Assembly: GCA_017549805.1 (NCBI GenBank)
Contig: JAFYNJ010000004.1
Span: forward strand, 62,001 to 126,000
Length of the DNA: 64,000 bases
Reading direction: 5' to 3'
From: Bacteroidales bacterium
GTDB lineage: Bacteria > Bacteroidota > Bacteroidia > Bacteroidales > F082
Part shown: piece by piece, positions 26,505 to 35,359 of the stretch
Position numbering within the stretch: the first letter of the stretch is position 1
Layout of the letters: each line of letters begins with the position of its first letter
The notes under the pieces: generated by a model
The model's database searches: none
Seen by the model: the letters and a program-made list of their open reading frames with translations, nothing else
Told to the model about the DNA's origin: nothing
Made by a program: the position numbers and the translations under genes

Positions 26505-27742
26505 TTGATTCCAAGTTTCTTGGCAATATCCTTCGGGAGGGCATCCTTATGCACCACGATGTTCAGGGTCTTGTAGCGCACGAAGGCCTTAGAGACAAAC
26601 CAGGTGCCGTGATACTGTCCGGCATCGCCCCAGCTGTTCTTCACGATGAAGTATTCGTTGCCAATCTGATCCTTGGCAGTACCATAGATCAACATGCCGT
26701 GGTCGTCACCTGTCTCATAGTTGTCGTAAGCAATCTGGCGTTCCTTCTGGGTGACCCATTTCTGCGGGGTGGGATGGTTCATGGCTTCCTTTTTGCGGTC
26801 GGCAGCGCTCAATCCCATCCAGTGGGCCATGTCGCTACCAGTGAGGTCCTTGCTCTTGGCTTCATAGTCGGGCAGTACGGCGATACCAGCCATCTTGCCA
26901 CGGAGCCAGCCTGACTCGCTCACATCGGAGCCCCAAGCAATCGTATAGCCTTTGTCGATGGCATTGTCCATGACTTGCATCAACTCGTCGATGGGAAGGT
27001 TCCAAGCCTGTCCCCAGCGCCAGTTGTCCTGCACTTCGATGACGAAGGGCTCGTAGAAAGGATGATGGGTGAACGAGGTGAGGTTGACATAGTCGTCCAT
27101 GTTGAGGCCGGTGGATTGGGCAAAGCTCATGGGCGTATATTTCTTGCCGTTGTAGGTGAACTCGGTCGGAGGCACACCGAGGTAAGCATCATAAATGCCA
27201 GCCAGGGCCTTCTTCCACAGCGGGTTGCCGTCTTTGTCCATCTGGATCTTGCGGCTCTTGATGACGCCTTCAATCATCGGGTCGGTCACAGCGGAAAGCT
27301 CGCTGAAGTTCGAGAGCGAGTCGCCATGCATGGCACCGGCAGGCATTTCGCTGTCGGGAACCAAGCCATAATGCCTGATGGCATAGAGCACATCACCGAA
27401 GGAGCCGCCTTGCGAGAAGGAGACGTCGCCATGGGTGCGGACAGCAGCATCGGCACGATCCAAATAGGTCTTGTAAACAATGTACATTTCAGAGAAATCG
27501 TATTCCGGCTTGCCCATACGGAGCAGTTCCGACTCGAAGAAAGCCAGCGAAGAATAGCACCAGCAGGTACCAGCCTGGTTTTGGTCTTTGATGGAGGTAA
27601 TGGGCAACACTTTGATAGTGTCAAACTTGAAACCTTCGCCTTCTGATTTGTCATCAGGACGAGGCATTGGCGGTTGAGGTTGGGCCACGGCGGCGACGCT
27701 GAGCATCATGGCTGCGGCAGCGAGAAAATGTCTGATTTTCAT
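26501..27742 (-). CDS. Secreted C1B-type cysteine protease (PepC/bleomycin hydrolase-like), paralogue A
   Basis: About 413 residues from MKIRHFLAAAAMMLSVAAVA (signal peptide). An upstream ATG at 27790 overlaps the preceding stop, but the A-rich stretch before 27742 looks like a leader. Papain-fold residues are clear: oxyanion Gln and nucleophile Cys in DQNQAGTCWCYSS, His in GDDHGMLIYGTAKD, and Asn in FIVKNSWGD. PepC and bleomycin hydrolase are normally cytoplasmic aminopeptidases, while Bacteroidales have exported versions with signal peptides, as here. It shares about the same length and all motifs with the gene at 27787-28938, so the pair is a tandem duplication. Confidence 0.9.
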   Translation of the reverse strand: MKIRHFLAAAAMMLSVAAVAQPQPPMPRPDDKSEGEGFKFDTIKVLPITSIKDQNQAGTCWCYSSLAFFESELLRMGKPEYDFSEMYIVYKTYLDRADAAVRTHGDVSFSQGGSFGDVLYAIRHYGLVPDSEMPAGAMHGDSLSNFSELSAVTDPMIEGVIKSRKIQMDKDGNPLWKKALAGIYDAYLGVPPTEFTYNGKKYTPMSFAQSTGLNMDDYVNLTSFTHHPFYEPFVIEVQDNWRWGQAWNLPIDELMQVMDNAIDKGYTIAWGSDVSESGWLRGKMAGIAVLPDYEAKSKDLTGSDMAHWMGLSAADRKKEAMNHPTPQKWVTQKERQIAYDNYETGDDHGMLIYGTAKDQIGNEYFIVKNSWGDAGQYHGTWFVSKAFVRYKTLNIVVHKDALPKDIAKKLGIK

Positions 27743-27786
27743 GTTGTTGATTTGTTTATTTGTTGTTTTAATTGTTGAATTGTTTT

Positions 27787-28938
27787 TCATCTTTCAATTT
27801 TCAACTTCCCACTCATGGATTTCGAAAGTGCATCCTTGTGCAAGGTGAAGAAGATGGTATATTGGCGAAGATACTGTTCAGAGCAGTACCAGTAGCCTTT
27901 GTAGGGTCCTCTCTCGGTACCCCATGAGTTCTTGATTTTGTAGTATTTGTTGCCGTTTTGGTCCTTGGCGATACCTACCACCAGCATGCTGTGGTCATCG
28001 CCTGCATCCCAGTTGTCGTATGCTTTCTGGTGATCCTCATCGGTGACTTTCTTTTCGGCGACGATCTCTTCCCAAAGAGTGGCTTCGGGATCTTCTGGAA
28101 CGATGCCAATGCCCATCTTGCCCGAGAAGCCCTTGTTGCTGACATCCTGAGCCCAGCCAAGTGTATAGCCATGCTCCAGGGCATAGTCAACAGCCTCCAT
28201 CAGTTCATCAAGAGGCATGTTGTAGGCCGGTGTCCAAGTCCAGTTGTCGGGAATCTCCACCATGCAAGGCTTGTAGTTCTCCTCGCTGGTGAAAGAGCAA
28301 ATCTCGATGTAGTTGGAGGGATCGATGCGATAAGCTTCCGCGAACGACTTGGGGGTGTATTTCTTGCCATCGACCGTGAAGTTCTCCGGCACTTCGCCAA
28401 GATAGGCGTCCAGCACTCCCTGCACGGCCTTGGGTCCTGCGGGTGAGATCTTCTTGTTGCCGTTCTTGGTGATGGCACGGGCCACCGATCCGACGACTTC
28501 GTTCATCTCGGCATGAACATGGCGTTCTTCGCCGATCACCTTGCCGCTATAGTCGGACTCAGGCATCATGCCGTACTTGTCGATCATGTACAACACGTCG
28601 CACACCTCGCCGCCTTGGCTGAGCGAGCTGCCGCCATGCATGCGGATGTATTTCGACACTTTCTCTGCCCAAGCGTTGCGCACCACAAACATCTCGGAGA
28701 GGTTGAACTCCTTGCCATACAGGCGAAGGATTTCCGCTTCCACGAAGCCGATGCCGGCAAAGCACCAGCAGGTGCCCGAACTGCCTTGGTTATCCACCGC
28801 GGTGTGCGGCACATTGACTGTCTCCGTAAACTGATAGACAGGTTCTTTTTCCTCCTTGTTCTCGGTTTCTTGAGCCCAAGCCATCGAACCGACTCCCAAC
28901 AGGAGGGCCATTGACAAAGATACGATTCTATTCATCAT
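27787..28938 (-). CDS. Secreted C1B-type cysteine protease (PepC/bleomycin hydrolase-like), paralogue B
   Basis: A 383-residue protein with signal peptide MMNRIVSLSMALLLGVGSMA (cleavage near WAQE). Active-site blocks are DNQGSSGTCWCFAGIG (Gln, Cys), GDDHSMLVVGIAKD (His) and YKIKNSWGTERGPYKG (Asn). It aligns along its length with the neighbouring protease: LSQGGEVCDVLYMIDKYGMM matches FSQGGSFGDVLYAIRHYGLV, and DAYLGEVPENFTVDGKKYTP matches DAYLGVPPTEFTYNGKKYTP. It has no T9SS tail, so it is probably periplasmic. It is preceded by a T9SS cargo gene 18 bases upstream. Confidence 0.9.
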   Translation of the reverse strand: MMNRIVSLSMALLLGVGSMAWAQETENKEEKEPVYQFTETVNVPHTAVDNQGSSGTCWCFAGIGFVEAEILRLYGKEFNLSEMFVVRNAWAEKVSKYIRMHGGSSLSQGGEVCDVLYMIDKYGMMPESDYSGKVIGEERHVHAEMNEVVGSVARAITKNGNKKISPAGPKAVQGVLDAYLGEVPENFTVDGKKYTPKSFAEAYRIDPSNYIEICSFTSEENYKPCMVEIPDNWTWTPAYNMPLDELMEAVDYALEHGYTLGWAQDVSNKGFSGKMGIGIVPEDPEATLWEEIVAEKKVTDEDHQKAYDNWDAGDDHSMLVVGIAKDQNGNKYYKIKNSWGTERGPYKGYWYCSEQYLRQYTIFFTLHKDALSKSMSGKLKIER

Positions 28939-28956
28939 GTTATAGTTTTAATGTCA

Positions 28957-30321
28957 TTATCTCACGACTGCTTTCACGAAGCTTGTTCCATTGCCCACCA
29001 GATACAATCCGGCGTTCAGCTGGAATTCACAATGGGTTGCATTCTTTTGGAAAGCAGCCCTGCGACCCAACAGGTCATACACCGTGACATCGGCTGGCTC
29101 GGCACTCTCCACGGTGAGGTAACCCGCGCCGGAACAGACCTCGAACGCGGCCTCTTGATACTCGCCGACATTGGCGAAACCAGAATAATAAAGCGTGAAT
29201 TCCGTATCGAGATTGGCAGAGGCGATGGAACACGATTGCCATTTGTTGTTGAGTGGCATCTCCATGCCCAGCACGAAGCCCATGCCTCGGCTGAGGGTGG
29301 ATTTCCAAATCGAAGCAAGGCCCAAAACGGAAGCGGCATCGACTGAGAGATCGAATTGGTTTTCATACACATCCCTGACAATCCAATCCACTTCGTTGTA
29401 GATGCTGGCTACCTTCATCACTTCATTGCCATTGGCATCGAATTGGTATTCCGATTTGCTGTCCATGCTCATCCCCGAGCCAAACCAGCCACCCACATAG
29501 TAAGTTTCGGATAGGAGTTTCCCATCCTCGTACTCAAAGTCATAACGATAGTCATTCATCCATTGATTGGCAAAAGGACCCCAGCCGCCTTTGCGCTGCG
29601 ACAACAGGCTGATGCATTGGTGCTGTTCGTCATATGTCAAAGTATCTTTTTGCGTCGCGTTCCAATTGCCATCGCGAACGCTGTAATAGACACTGCTGAC
29701 CAACCCGCCTTGTTCATCGTAGTTGTATTCATACTTGCCGCCTGCCATCCATTCACCTGCACTGTCCAGTCTGTCATAAATCATGGTAAGCAACACATTG
29801 CAGTTGTCGTCATATTCGTAAGTGTAGCGCATGGAAGCCATCCAAACCGAATCGAACTGTTCACGGGTCACGCTTTCCACCAGACGGTTTCCGTTGCATT
29901 CCGTATATTGGTACACCTCACGATAATACGGTTCCCAGCCCTCACCGTTCCAACGATGATGCAGGGTCGAATCGCCATTGATTTCGGAAAGATAGGTCGG
30001 CACCCATACTTGGTCACGCCATTCATAGTTCGTCTCGACCATTTTGTCATCGTTAGGTTGTTCCGCCTCTTCGTTGTAGGTATAGACATTCTTCCAACGA
30101 GTCCAGTCGAAATTGTCGGAACCTACCACGCTGTCGAGTTTCAAGGTATAGTCTCCACGATGGGTTTGCGGAGCCTGGAAAGGAATGCCATCGGGATGCT
30201 CCATCCGATATGTCATGTATTCCAGATGGTTATGGAAGAATAGGGGGGATTGTGGTTGTTGCGCCTTCAAGGTCATCATGAAGGCGATCAACATTATGGT
30301 AAAGGTTATCTTTTTCATCAC
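28957..30321 (-). CDS. Secreted protein with Y-rich repeats and a T9SS-type C-terminal sorting domain
   Basis: A 454-residue protein with a signal peptide (MMKKITFTIMLIAFMMTLKA, cleavage before QQPQ). The body has repeated Y-x-Y-D/E-x-x-G/N units (YTYEYDDNCNVLLTMIYD, YEYNYDEQGGLVSSVYY, YDFEYEDGKLLSETYY, SEYQFDANGNEVMKV). They resemble RHS/YD-like or DUF4595-type beta repeats. The end (DVTVYDLLGRRAAFQ, then GLYLVGNGTSFVKAVV) is a type A T9SS sorting domain, although the usual PNP motif is absent. It should be secreted across the outer membrane and anchored or released. The ligand is unknown. Confidence 0.8.
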   Translation of the reverse strand: MMKKITFTIMLIAFMMTLKAQQPQSPLFFHNHLEYMTYRMEHPDGIPFQAPQTHRGDYTLKLDSVVGSDNFDWTRWKNVYTYNEEAEQPNDDKMVETNYEWRDQVWVPTYLSEINGDSTLHHRWNGEGWEPYYREVYQYTECNGNRLVESVTREQFDSVWMASMRYTYEYDDNCNVLLTMIYDRLDSAGEWMAGGKYEYNYDEQGGLVSSVYYSVRDGNWNATQKDTLTYDEQHQCISLLSQRKGGWGPFANQWMNDYRYDFEYEDGKLLSETYYVGGWFGSGMSMDSKSEYQFDANGNEVMKVASIYNEVDWIVRDVYENQFDLSVDAASVLGLASIWKSTLSRGMGFVLGMEMPLNNKWQSCSIASANLDTEFTLYYSGFANVGEYQEAAFEVCSGAGYLTVESAEPADVTVYDLLGRRAAFQKNATHCEFQLNAGLYLVGNGTSFVKAVVR

Positions 30322-30342
30322 TGAAATCTTTAAACGTCAAAC

Positions 30343-33120
30343 TTACATCAATACAACTTTTTGAACCCTGTTTCCATGGTCGGTACGAATGTTGAAATAA
30401 TACACACCCGAATCCAGCCCCGAAAGCTCCAAGTTCATCTCGTTGCCATTTGCCTTACGGCTCATGACCTGTTGTCCGGTCACATTGAACACCTTGACCT
30501 CACGGAGGCCTTCCATGTTAACGGTCACTGAACCCTTGGTAGGATTGGGATACAAGGTCGCATCAGCCATCTCGTTTTCGCCAATGGCATAATTCCCATA
30601 ATAGGCTTTGTTGGAGGGACTCGATTCCACCCCGTTCAAAACACCCGTCACTTGATACATCAAGGCCTCTCCTCTGATACCATCTTCGAATTGCGGTTCC
30701 ACAAGGCCTTCCGCCACAAGTTCGCCATTGCAATATACGTTGTACGTCTCAGCCAACAGGGCAGGTTTCCATTGCAGTAACAGAGATGACGCATCTTGTT
30801 GTTCCAAGACAAGATCAAATGGAATATGGGTACGGTTCACCATCAAATAACACAGATCGGGATGCTGCAGTGAACGGGCAGGCGCCGATTCGATGTCCAG
30901 GTCCGGATAAGCGGCAACGATCATATAGTAATACCTGCTGCCGTCGGGAACTCTCGCGCTTTCAGTATATTCAGTGGAGTTGGCACCCAATTGTTTGACG
31001 CGTTTGTATTGGTCACCTTCAGCCTTGCGGAAAACCTTGTATCCCGCATGACCTTCAGTATTCTCAGGGCTCTCCCATTTCAATTTCAGCTTGCCGTTTG
31101 CCAACAACTCATAATCGAAATTGCGAGGAGCCCTTTCATCGTCAACGATAGCGCAAACCGTATTGGAAGGATCGGTCTCCCCTTCCTTGCAGAATGCGGT
31201 AACGAAATAGCTATGGAATTCCTGAGCCATCTCCACATCCGTATAGCTTGTCTCATCAACGATGGTATAGAACTGGCCGTTGCGATAGATGTTGTAGCCA
31301 TAGCCAGGATCAGTGATGCCGGTCCATTGCAGCGCCACATCGTTGCCAATGACTTCTGCATGGAGAGCCGTGGGCTTTTCAACGCTCCCTTGGCCGTCGC
31401 ATGTATTGACCATTTCATAGAAAAGGCCTGATGGCATTTCAGTTGACGGACCCTGATAGGAGAACAGTGCCATCTCATTGCCGTCCAAAATCTCGATTCC
31501 CAGATTCAGGCTGTCGGTCGGAGCCGTCCACAGGATGGAAAGCCTGCCTTGGGGGATCTCCACTTGATACTCCGATTCGCCTCGATCGGCTGTCAGCTCA
31601 GCAATTGCAATGCCTGCGGAATTCAAGATGGTGATGGCGCCATCGCCCCATCCTCCTTCATTGTCCGAGGTAAGTTTGATCGTCCAATCGCAAACGGGAC
31701 CAAGAATGATCCCTCTGGCCCAAGCCTTACGTCCTCCGGCACCTTGACATACGGCGCGGACTGAGTAATCCACCGTAATCGGCTTCCCAACTGGGTCAAC
31801 ATAAGTCATGGCCTCACCCACTGCTGGGTTCTCAAGGGTGTGAACCACCTCACCGTCACGAAGGATCTCCATGGCGTCGATGGATTCGAGTGGGTGTCCG
31901 TCAAGTGTGGTGGTAGGATTGATCCACGACAGGGTGACGGAGAATTCTTCATCGCCATTGGGCACTGCAGTAAAGGCATCGGGAGCCTTGGCCGTGTGGG
32001 CGAAAACGTCAGCGGGCACAAAGTTGGTGATCACACCTTGATCCGAATTGAAAGCATAACCCGACACATCGAGACCGTCGATCACAAAGAAGCCGTCACC
32101 AGAACCGCTCCATCCCCAATTGAAATGGAACATGTCGTTGCTGTCGTAGCCGTCGCACACAAAGGCGTGGCCACCGCTGCCACCAGTATCTTGACCTGAA
32201 TAATAGCAAGGCCATCCCATGTCGAACTGATCCCTCAGCAAGGCATGGAACTCTTCCAAGGAATAGCTGTCGCGATAATGCAGGCGGCAGCAGTTCGTAT
32301 AGCCGAAATACTTCAGCACGGCATCCGGCACGTCTTGCGAATAGGCACCGCTGCCATCAGTGCCATAGCTCATGTCAACCGCGATGCCGCAATGATACAT
32401 GAACAGGGCGATGGCATCGATGTTCTCCTCCGGCGACATCTCGCCAATGCTCGCAGGCATCAAGGAGAAGTCGTATTCCGCAGCGGAGAAGTCGGCCGAC
32501 AACAAACCGAACTGATAGTGGTTATAGGAATGCTGGCCATAGCCATGGGTGGGGTGTTTCCAATAGTTCATCACCTGCGACATGGCCGTAGCCACGCAAC
32601 CAGCATAAGAGCGCGCACCGTTGCTTTCCCTTGGACAGAACTTGTTGTAGGGATAGTTTTGATTCCATCGCGTCTGCACCAAATAGAAGGATTTCTTGTT
32701 CCCTTTCACCACTTGTTCTTTATCTTCCAGCAAAGCCGACCATTCCTTGGCAACTTGCCCGTCGGGATTGATGGCAGCACGCATTGCGGCTTGACGTCCC
32801 TGGCTGATGTTATCGAGATAATACATCATCTCGGGCGATGGGTTTTCCATGTCGAAAACACCTTCGTCGGAATAGCCGATGATGGGACGGAATGCATCGT
32901 CGGATGAAACGATAACGAAACCTGTGGAGCCCACATTGAACACATAGAACGCTGAAGTCGTCATGACCAAACGTAGGTCAGAGGCCCTTGAATTCAAGGT
33001 AAAGTTGGCTTGGACAAAGCTTTCACCGGCCTTGCGCGCCAGGGAGAGATCCACCGGAGCCGCTACCAATTGGCTGATGCCCAGCAGTAATAACAAAAAT
33101 GTAAGTAGTTTTTTAGCCAT
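30343..33120 (-). CDS. C10 (streptopain/PrtT-like) cysteine protease with FN3 domains and T9SS tail, copy 1
   Basis: A 925-residue secreted protease. In order: signal peptide (MAKKLLTFLLLLLGISQLVA); Spi-type inhibitory propeptide (about 22-120, FYVFNVGSTGFVIVSSDD); and C10 catalytic domain (about 145-370). The catalytic domain has Cys in YAGCVATAMSQVMNYW (about residue 174), His in SGGHAFVCDGYDS (about 318) and the family motif MFHFNWGWSG. Several fibronectin-III-like modules follow (VALQWTGITDPGYGYNIYRN, then KLKWESPENTEGHAGYKVF). A T9SS type A sorting domain ends the protein (LYPNPTKGSVTVNMEG, then KVFNVTGQQV). SpeB-type enzymes degrade host or environmental proteins. This is probably the first gene of a minus-strand run reaching 21701. 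Confidence 0.93.
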   Translation of the reverse strand: MAKKLLTFLLLLLGISQLVAAPVDLSLARKAGESFVQANFTLNSRASDLRLVMTTSAFYVFNVGSTGFVIVSSDDAFRPIIGYSDEGVFDMENPSPEMMYYLDNISQGRQAAMRAAINPDGQVAKEWSALLEDKEQVVKGNKKSFYLVQTRWNQNYPYNKFCPRESNGARSYAGCVATAMSQVMNYWKHPTHGYGQHSYNHYQFGLLSADFSAAEYDFSLMPASIGEMSPEENIDAIALFMYHCGIAVDMSYGTDGSGAYSQDVPDAVLKYFGYTNCCRLHYRDSYSLEEFHALLRDQFDMGWPCYYSGQDTGGSGGHAFVCDGYDSNDMFHFNWGWSGSGDGFFVIDGLDVSGYAFNSDQGVITNFVPADVFAHTAKAPDAFTAVPNGDEEFSVTLSWINPTTTLDGHPLESIDAMEILRDGEVVHTLENPAVGEAMTYVDPVGKPITVDYSVRAVCQGAGGRKAWARGIILGPVCDWTIKLTSDNEGGWGDGAITILNSAGIAIAELTADRGESEYQVEIPQGRLSILWTAPTDSLNLGIEILDGNEMALFSYQGPSTEMPSGLFYEMVNTCDGQGSVEKPTALHAEVIGNDVALQWTGITDPGYGYNIYRNGQFYTIVDETSYTDVEMAQEFHSYFVTAFCKEGETDPSNTVCAIVDDERAPRNFDYELLANGKLKLKWESPENTEGHAGYKVFRKAEGDQYKRVKQLGANSTEYTESARVPDGSRYYYMIVAAYPDLDIESAPARSLQHPDLCYLMVNRTHIPFDLVLEQQDASSLLLQWKPALLAETYNVYCNGELVAEGLVEPQFEDGIRGEALMYQVTGVLNGVESSPSNKAYYGNYAIGENEMADATLYPNPTKGSVTVNMEGLREVKVFNVTGQQVMSRKANGNEMNLELSGLDSGVYYFNIRTDHGNRVQKVVLM

Positions 33121-33159
33121 AAAGTATGATGTTTTGTTTATCTATTATCATTAAGGTGT

Positions 33160-33167
33160 CAAAAGTA
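33160..33167 (-). promoter_or_regulatory. -7 element TACTTTTG for the C10 protease operon
   Basis: Minus-strand TACTTTTG, 40 bases before the ATG at 33120, with a TTTG at 33184-33187 upstream. Confidence 0.45.
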
Positions 33168-33273
33168 ATAAAAATAATCTTTCAAAGTATGAAATTTAAA
33201 AAAATATAACGGTTTGCTCCCAGTCGGCATTGGTTTAAAAGAATAAAAAAGTAAATATATTTACTATTTTTAC

Positions 33274-33281
33274 TATTTTTG
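33274..33281 (+). promoter_or_regulatory. -7 element TATTTTTG for the cysteate synthase gene
   Basis: TATTTTTG ends 21 bases before the ATG at 33302. A GTG-started frame at 33281 would overlap it and is rejected. Confidence 0.5.
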
Positions 33282-33301
33282 TGGGTCAAAAACTTAAAAC
33301 C

Positions 33302-34585
33302 ATGGGAAAATACCAACTGATGAACGTGGCCGATGGCCGCATTTTTGAAGATAAAGGATGGACTTTAGACGATCCGGAAGGCAAGACGCCGAGCTTGGTG
33401 AGAGCCCTCTACGAACAGAAACAATTGCATGTCGGCGATGATGGTCTTGGGCTCTACAAATTTGCCGACTGGATGCCCATTAAAAAGGTGTTGGCGAATC
33501 CCTCCTGCCCTATCACCTACAAGAGCGAGAAGCTGGCGAAACGTTTGGGGCTGAACAACCTTTATATCACCTTCAGCGGTTGGTGGCCGGCCAAAGGTGC
33601 CAACATGACTACCTGCTCCTTCAAGGAGACCGAGGCCTACTCGGTTTGTGCCAGACTGGGTGAAGCCCAGAAAGACCAGGTGCTGGTAGTGGCCTCGGCA
33701 GGCAACACGGCACGAGCCTTTGCCAAGGTATGTTCCGACAACGGCATTCCGTTGCTGCTCTGCGTGCCGCAGGACAACATCAAGGCGTTGTGGTTCGACA
33801 AGCCGCTGAATCCCTGTGTGAAGTTGATTACCACGGCATCGGGCAGCGACTATTTCGATGCCATCCAGCTCTCCAACTACGTTTGCGAGCTTGAAGGCTT
33901 TCTCGCCGAAGGCGGTGCCAAGAACATCGCCCGTCGCGACGGCATGAGCACCACCATGCTATCGGCCGTGACCACCATTGGCCGCATTCCCGACTATTAC
34001 TTCCAGGCCGTAGGCAGCGGCACCGGCGCCATCGCCGCCTGGGAGGCCAACCTGCGCTTCCTCGAGGACGGTCGCTTCGGAGCCAACAAAGCCCATTTGT
34101 TTGTGTCGCAAAACAAGCCTTTCGTTCCCATGTACGAAGCTTGGAAACAAGACTCACGCCCGATGTTACCCTACGATCCGGACCAGGCCCGCAAAGACGC
34201 TGCCGAAATCTGCGCTCCGGTTCTCTCGAACCGCAAACCACCCTATTCACTGGCCGGAGGACTCTACGACGCCCTGAAAGACACCCAAGGCGACATCTTC
34301 GCCATCAGCAATGCAGAAGCCAACGAAGCCAAGAAACTCTTTGAGGAAACCGAAGGCATCGACATCTACCATGCCGCAGCCGTGGCCTTGGGCTCCCTAA
34401 TCCAATCCATTCATATTAATAAGGTAAAAGCCGATGATGTCATCATGCTCAACATCACCGGCGGCGGCGAAAAGCACTTCATGGAGACCCACAAAATCCA
34501 CTATCTGGAGCCGAGCCACATTTTCCCGATGGGCTTTACCAAAGAGGATGTCAGCAGGGTCATGGAGGCACTGATGAAAAAATAA
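33302..34585 (+). CDS. Cysteate synthase (threonine-synthase-like PLP enzyme)
   Basis: A 427-residue fold-type II PLP enzyme starting MGKYQLMNVADGRIFEDKGW. The PLP Lys is in TTCSFKETEAYSVCARLG, the phosphate-binding loop is GSGTGAIAAWEANLRF, and ASAGNTARAFAKVC contacts the cofactor. It resembles the threonine synthase relative that makes L-cysteate from O-phosphoserine and sulfite (known first from methanogens), and not ordinary ThrC. In Bacteroidota the enzyme supplies cysteate for sulfonolipids such as capnine and sulfobacins. That makes it a marker for sulfonolipid synthesis, although the acyltransferase partner is not in this window. It is monocistronic by spacing, 72 bases before rplU. 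Confidence 0.8.
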   Translation: MGKYQLMNVADGRIFEDKGWTLDDPEGKTPSLVRALYEQKQLHVGDDGLGLYKFADWMPIKKVLANPSCPITYKSEKLAKRLGLNNLYITFSGWWPAKGANMTTCSFKETEAYSVCARLGEAQKDQVLVVASAGNTARAFAKVCSDNGIPLLLCVPQDNIKALWFDKPLNPCVKLITTASGSDYFDAIQLSNYVCELEGFLAEGGAKNIARRDGMSTTMLSAVTTIGRIPDYYFQAVGSGTGAIAAWEANLRFLEDGRFGANKAHLFVSQNKPFVPMYEAWKQDSRPMLPYDPDQARKDAAEICAPVLSNRKPPYSLAGGLYDALKDTQGDIFAISNAEANEAKKLFEETEGIDIYHAAAVALGSLIQSIHINKVKADDVIMLNITGGGEKHFMETHKIHYLEPSHIFPMGFTKEDVSRVMEALMKK

Positions 34586-34608
34586 TTCGGAAAAAATAAG
34601 AGAAATGG

Positions 34609-34637
34609 TTGCACAATCAAAAAAATGTGTAATTTTG
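34609..34637 (+). promoter_or_regulatory. Promoter of rplU-rpmA (TTG-N18-TAATTTTG)
   Basis: TTG at 34609-34611 and TAATTTTG at 34630-34637, with the start codon 21 bases further on. Confidence 0.65.
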
Positions 34638-34657
34638 CAGTCCGAAATTTTAGAGAC

Positions 34658-34969
34658 ATGTACGCAATTGTAGAAATAGCAGGACAGCAGTTCAAAGTTA
34701 CGAACGGTCAAGAGATTTTCGTCAACAGACTGCAAGGTGAAGAAGGAAGCAAGGTTTCTTTCGACAAAGTATTATTGATTGACAACGACGGCGCTACCCA
34801 AGTGGGAGCTCCCACAGTTGCCGGTGCCAACGTCGAGGCGACGATTAAGGAGCACTGCAAGGGCAAGAAGGTCATCGTGTTCAAGAAGAAGAGAAGAAAA
34901 GGTTATCAGACCTCTAACGGCCATCGCCAGTATTTGAGCAAGGTCGTTATCGACAACATCATCATGTAA
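34658..34969 (+). CDS. rplU: 50S ribosomal protein L21
   Basis: A 103-residue protein from [18 protein letters not shown], the L21 opening. It has [18 protein letters not shown] in the middle and the C-terminal [16 protein letters not shown] that binds 23S rRNA. A start at 34625 would add 11 residues before the promoter core and is rejected. rpmA follows after 23 bases, the usual L21-L27 pair. Confidence 0.97.
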   Translation: MYAIVEIAGQQFKVTNGQEIFVNRLQGEEGSKVSFDKVLLIDNDGATQVGAPTVAGANVEATIKEHCKGKKVIVFKKKRRKGYQTSNGHRQYLSKVVIDNIIM

Positions 34970-34992
34970 AAACCCGAAAAAACAGAAAAGAT

Positions 34993-35265
34993 ATGGCACA
35001 CAAGAAAGGCGTCGGTAGTTCCGAGAACGGTCGTGAGTCCGCAAGTAAGCGACTCGGAGTTAAAATTTTCGGTGGACAAGCTGCCATCGCGGGCAACATC
35101 ATCGTCCGTCAGCGCGGCACCAAGCACAACCCTGGCAAGAACGTCGGTATGGGCAAGGACCACACCCTCTATGCCAAGTGCGACGGCATCGTGGAGTTCG
35201 TGAAGAAAAAAGACAACAAGTCGTTTGTCTCCATCATCCCGGTGGAAGGCACAATCGCCGAATAA
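34993..35265 (+). CDS. rpmA: 50S ribosomal protein L27
   Basis: A 90-residue protein. The N-terminus [20 protein letters not shown] reaches the peptidyl-transferase centre. The family block [20 protein letters not shown] is present. No extra N-terminal peptide needing cleavage (as in Firmicutes) is seen. It is followed by an intrinsic terminator. Confidence 0.97.
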   Translation: MAHKKGVGSSENGRESASKRLGVKIFGGQAAIAGNIIVRQRGTKHNPGKNVGMGKDHTLYAKCDGIVEFVKKKDNKSFVSIIPVEGTIAE

Positions 35266-35292
35266 TTTTTTTTCATAAGATACATTTTTTTG

Positions 35293-35322
35293 CCGGCTAT
35301 CGACTGATAGCCGGTTTTTTTC
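35293..35322 (+). terminator. Intrinsic terminator of rplU-rpmA
   Basis: CCGGCTATC-GACT-GATAGCCGG followed by a run of seven T: a 9-base perfect stem. Confidence 0.9.
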
Positions 35323-35325
35323 GTT

Positions 35326-35333
35326 TATTTTTG
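35326..35333 (+). promoter_or_regulatory. -7 element TATTTTTG for serS
   Basis: TATTTTTG, 26 bases before the serS ATG and just past the L27 terminator. Confidence 0.5.
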
Positions 35334-35359
35334 CGACAAATTTCAAACAGCGTCAAGCA

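Noticed and set aside
33281-33301. GTG start for the cysteate synthase gene
   Set aside because: It coincides with the promoter core; ATG 33302 gives the conserved MGKYQL opening.
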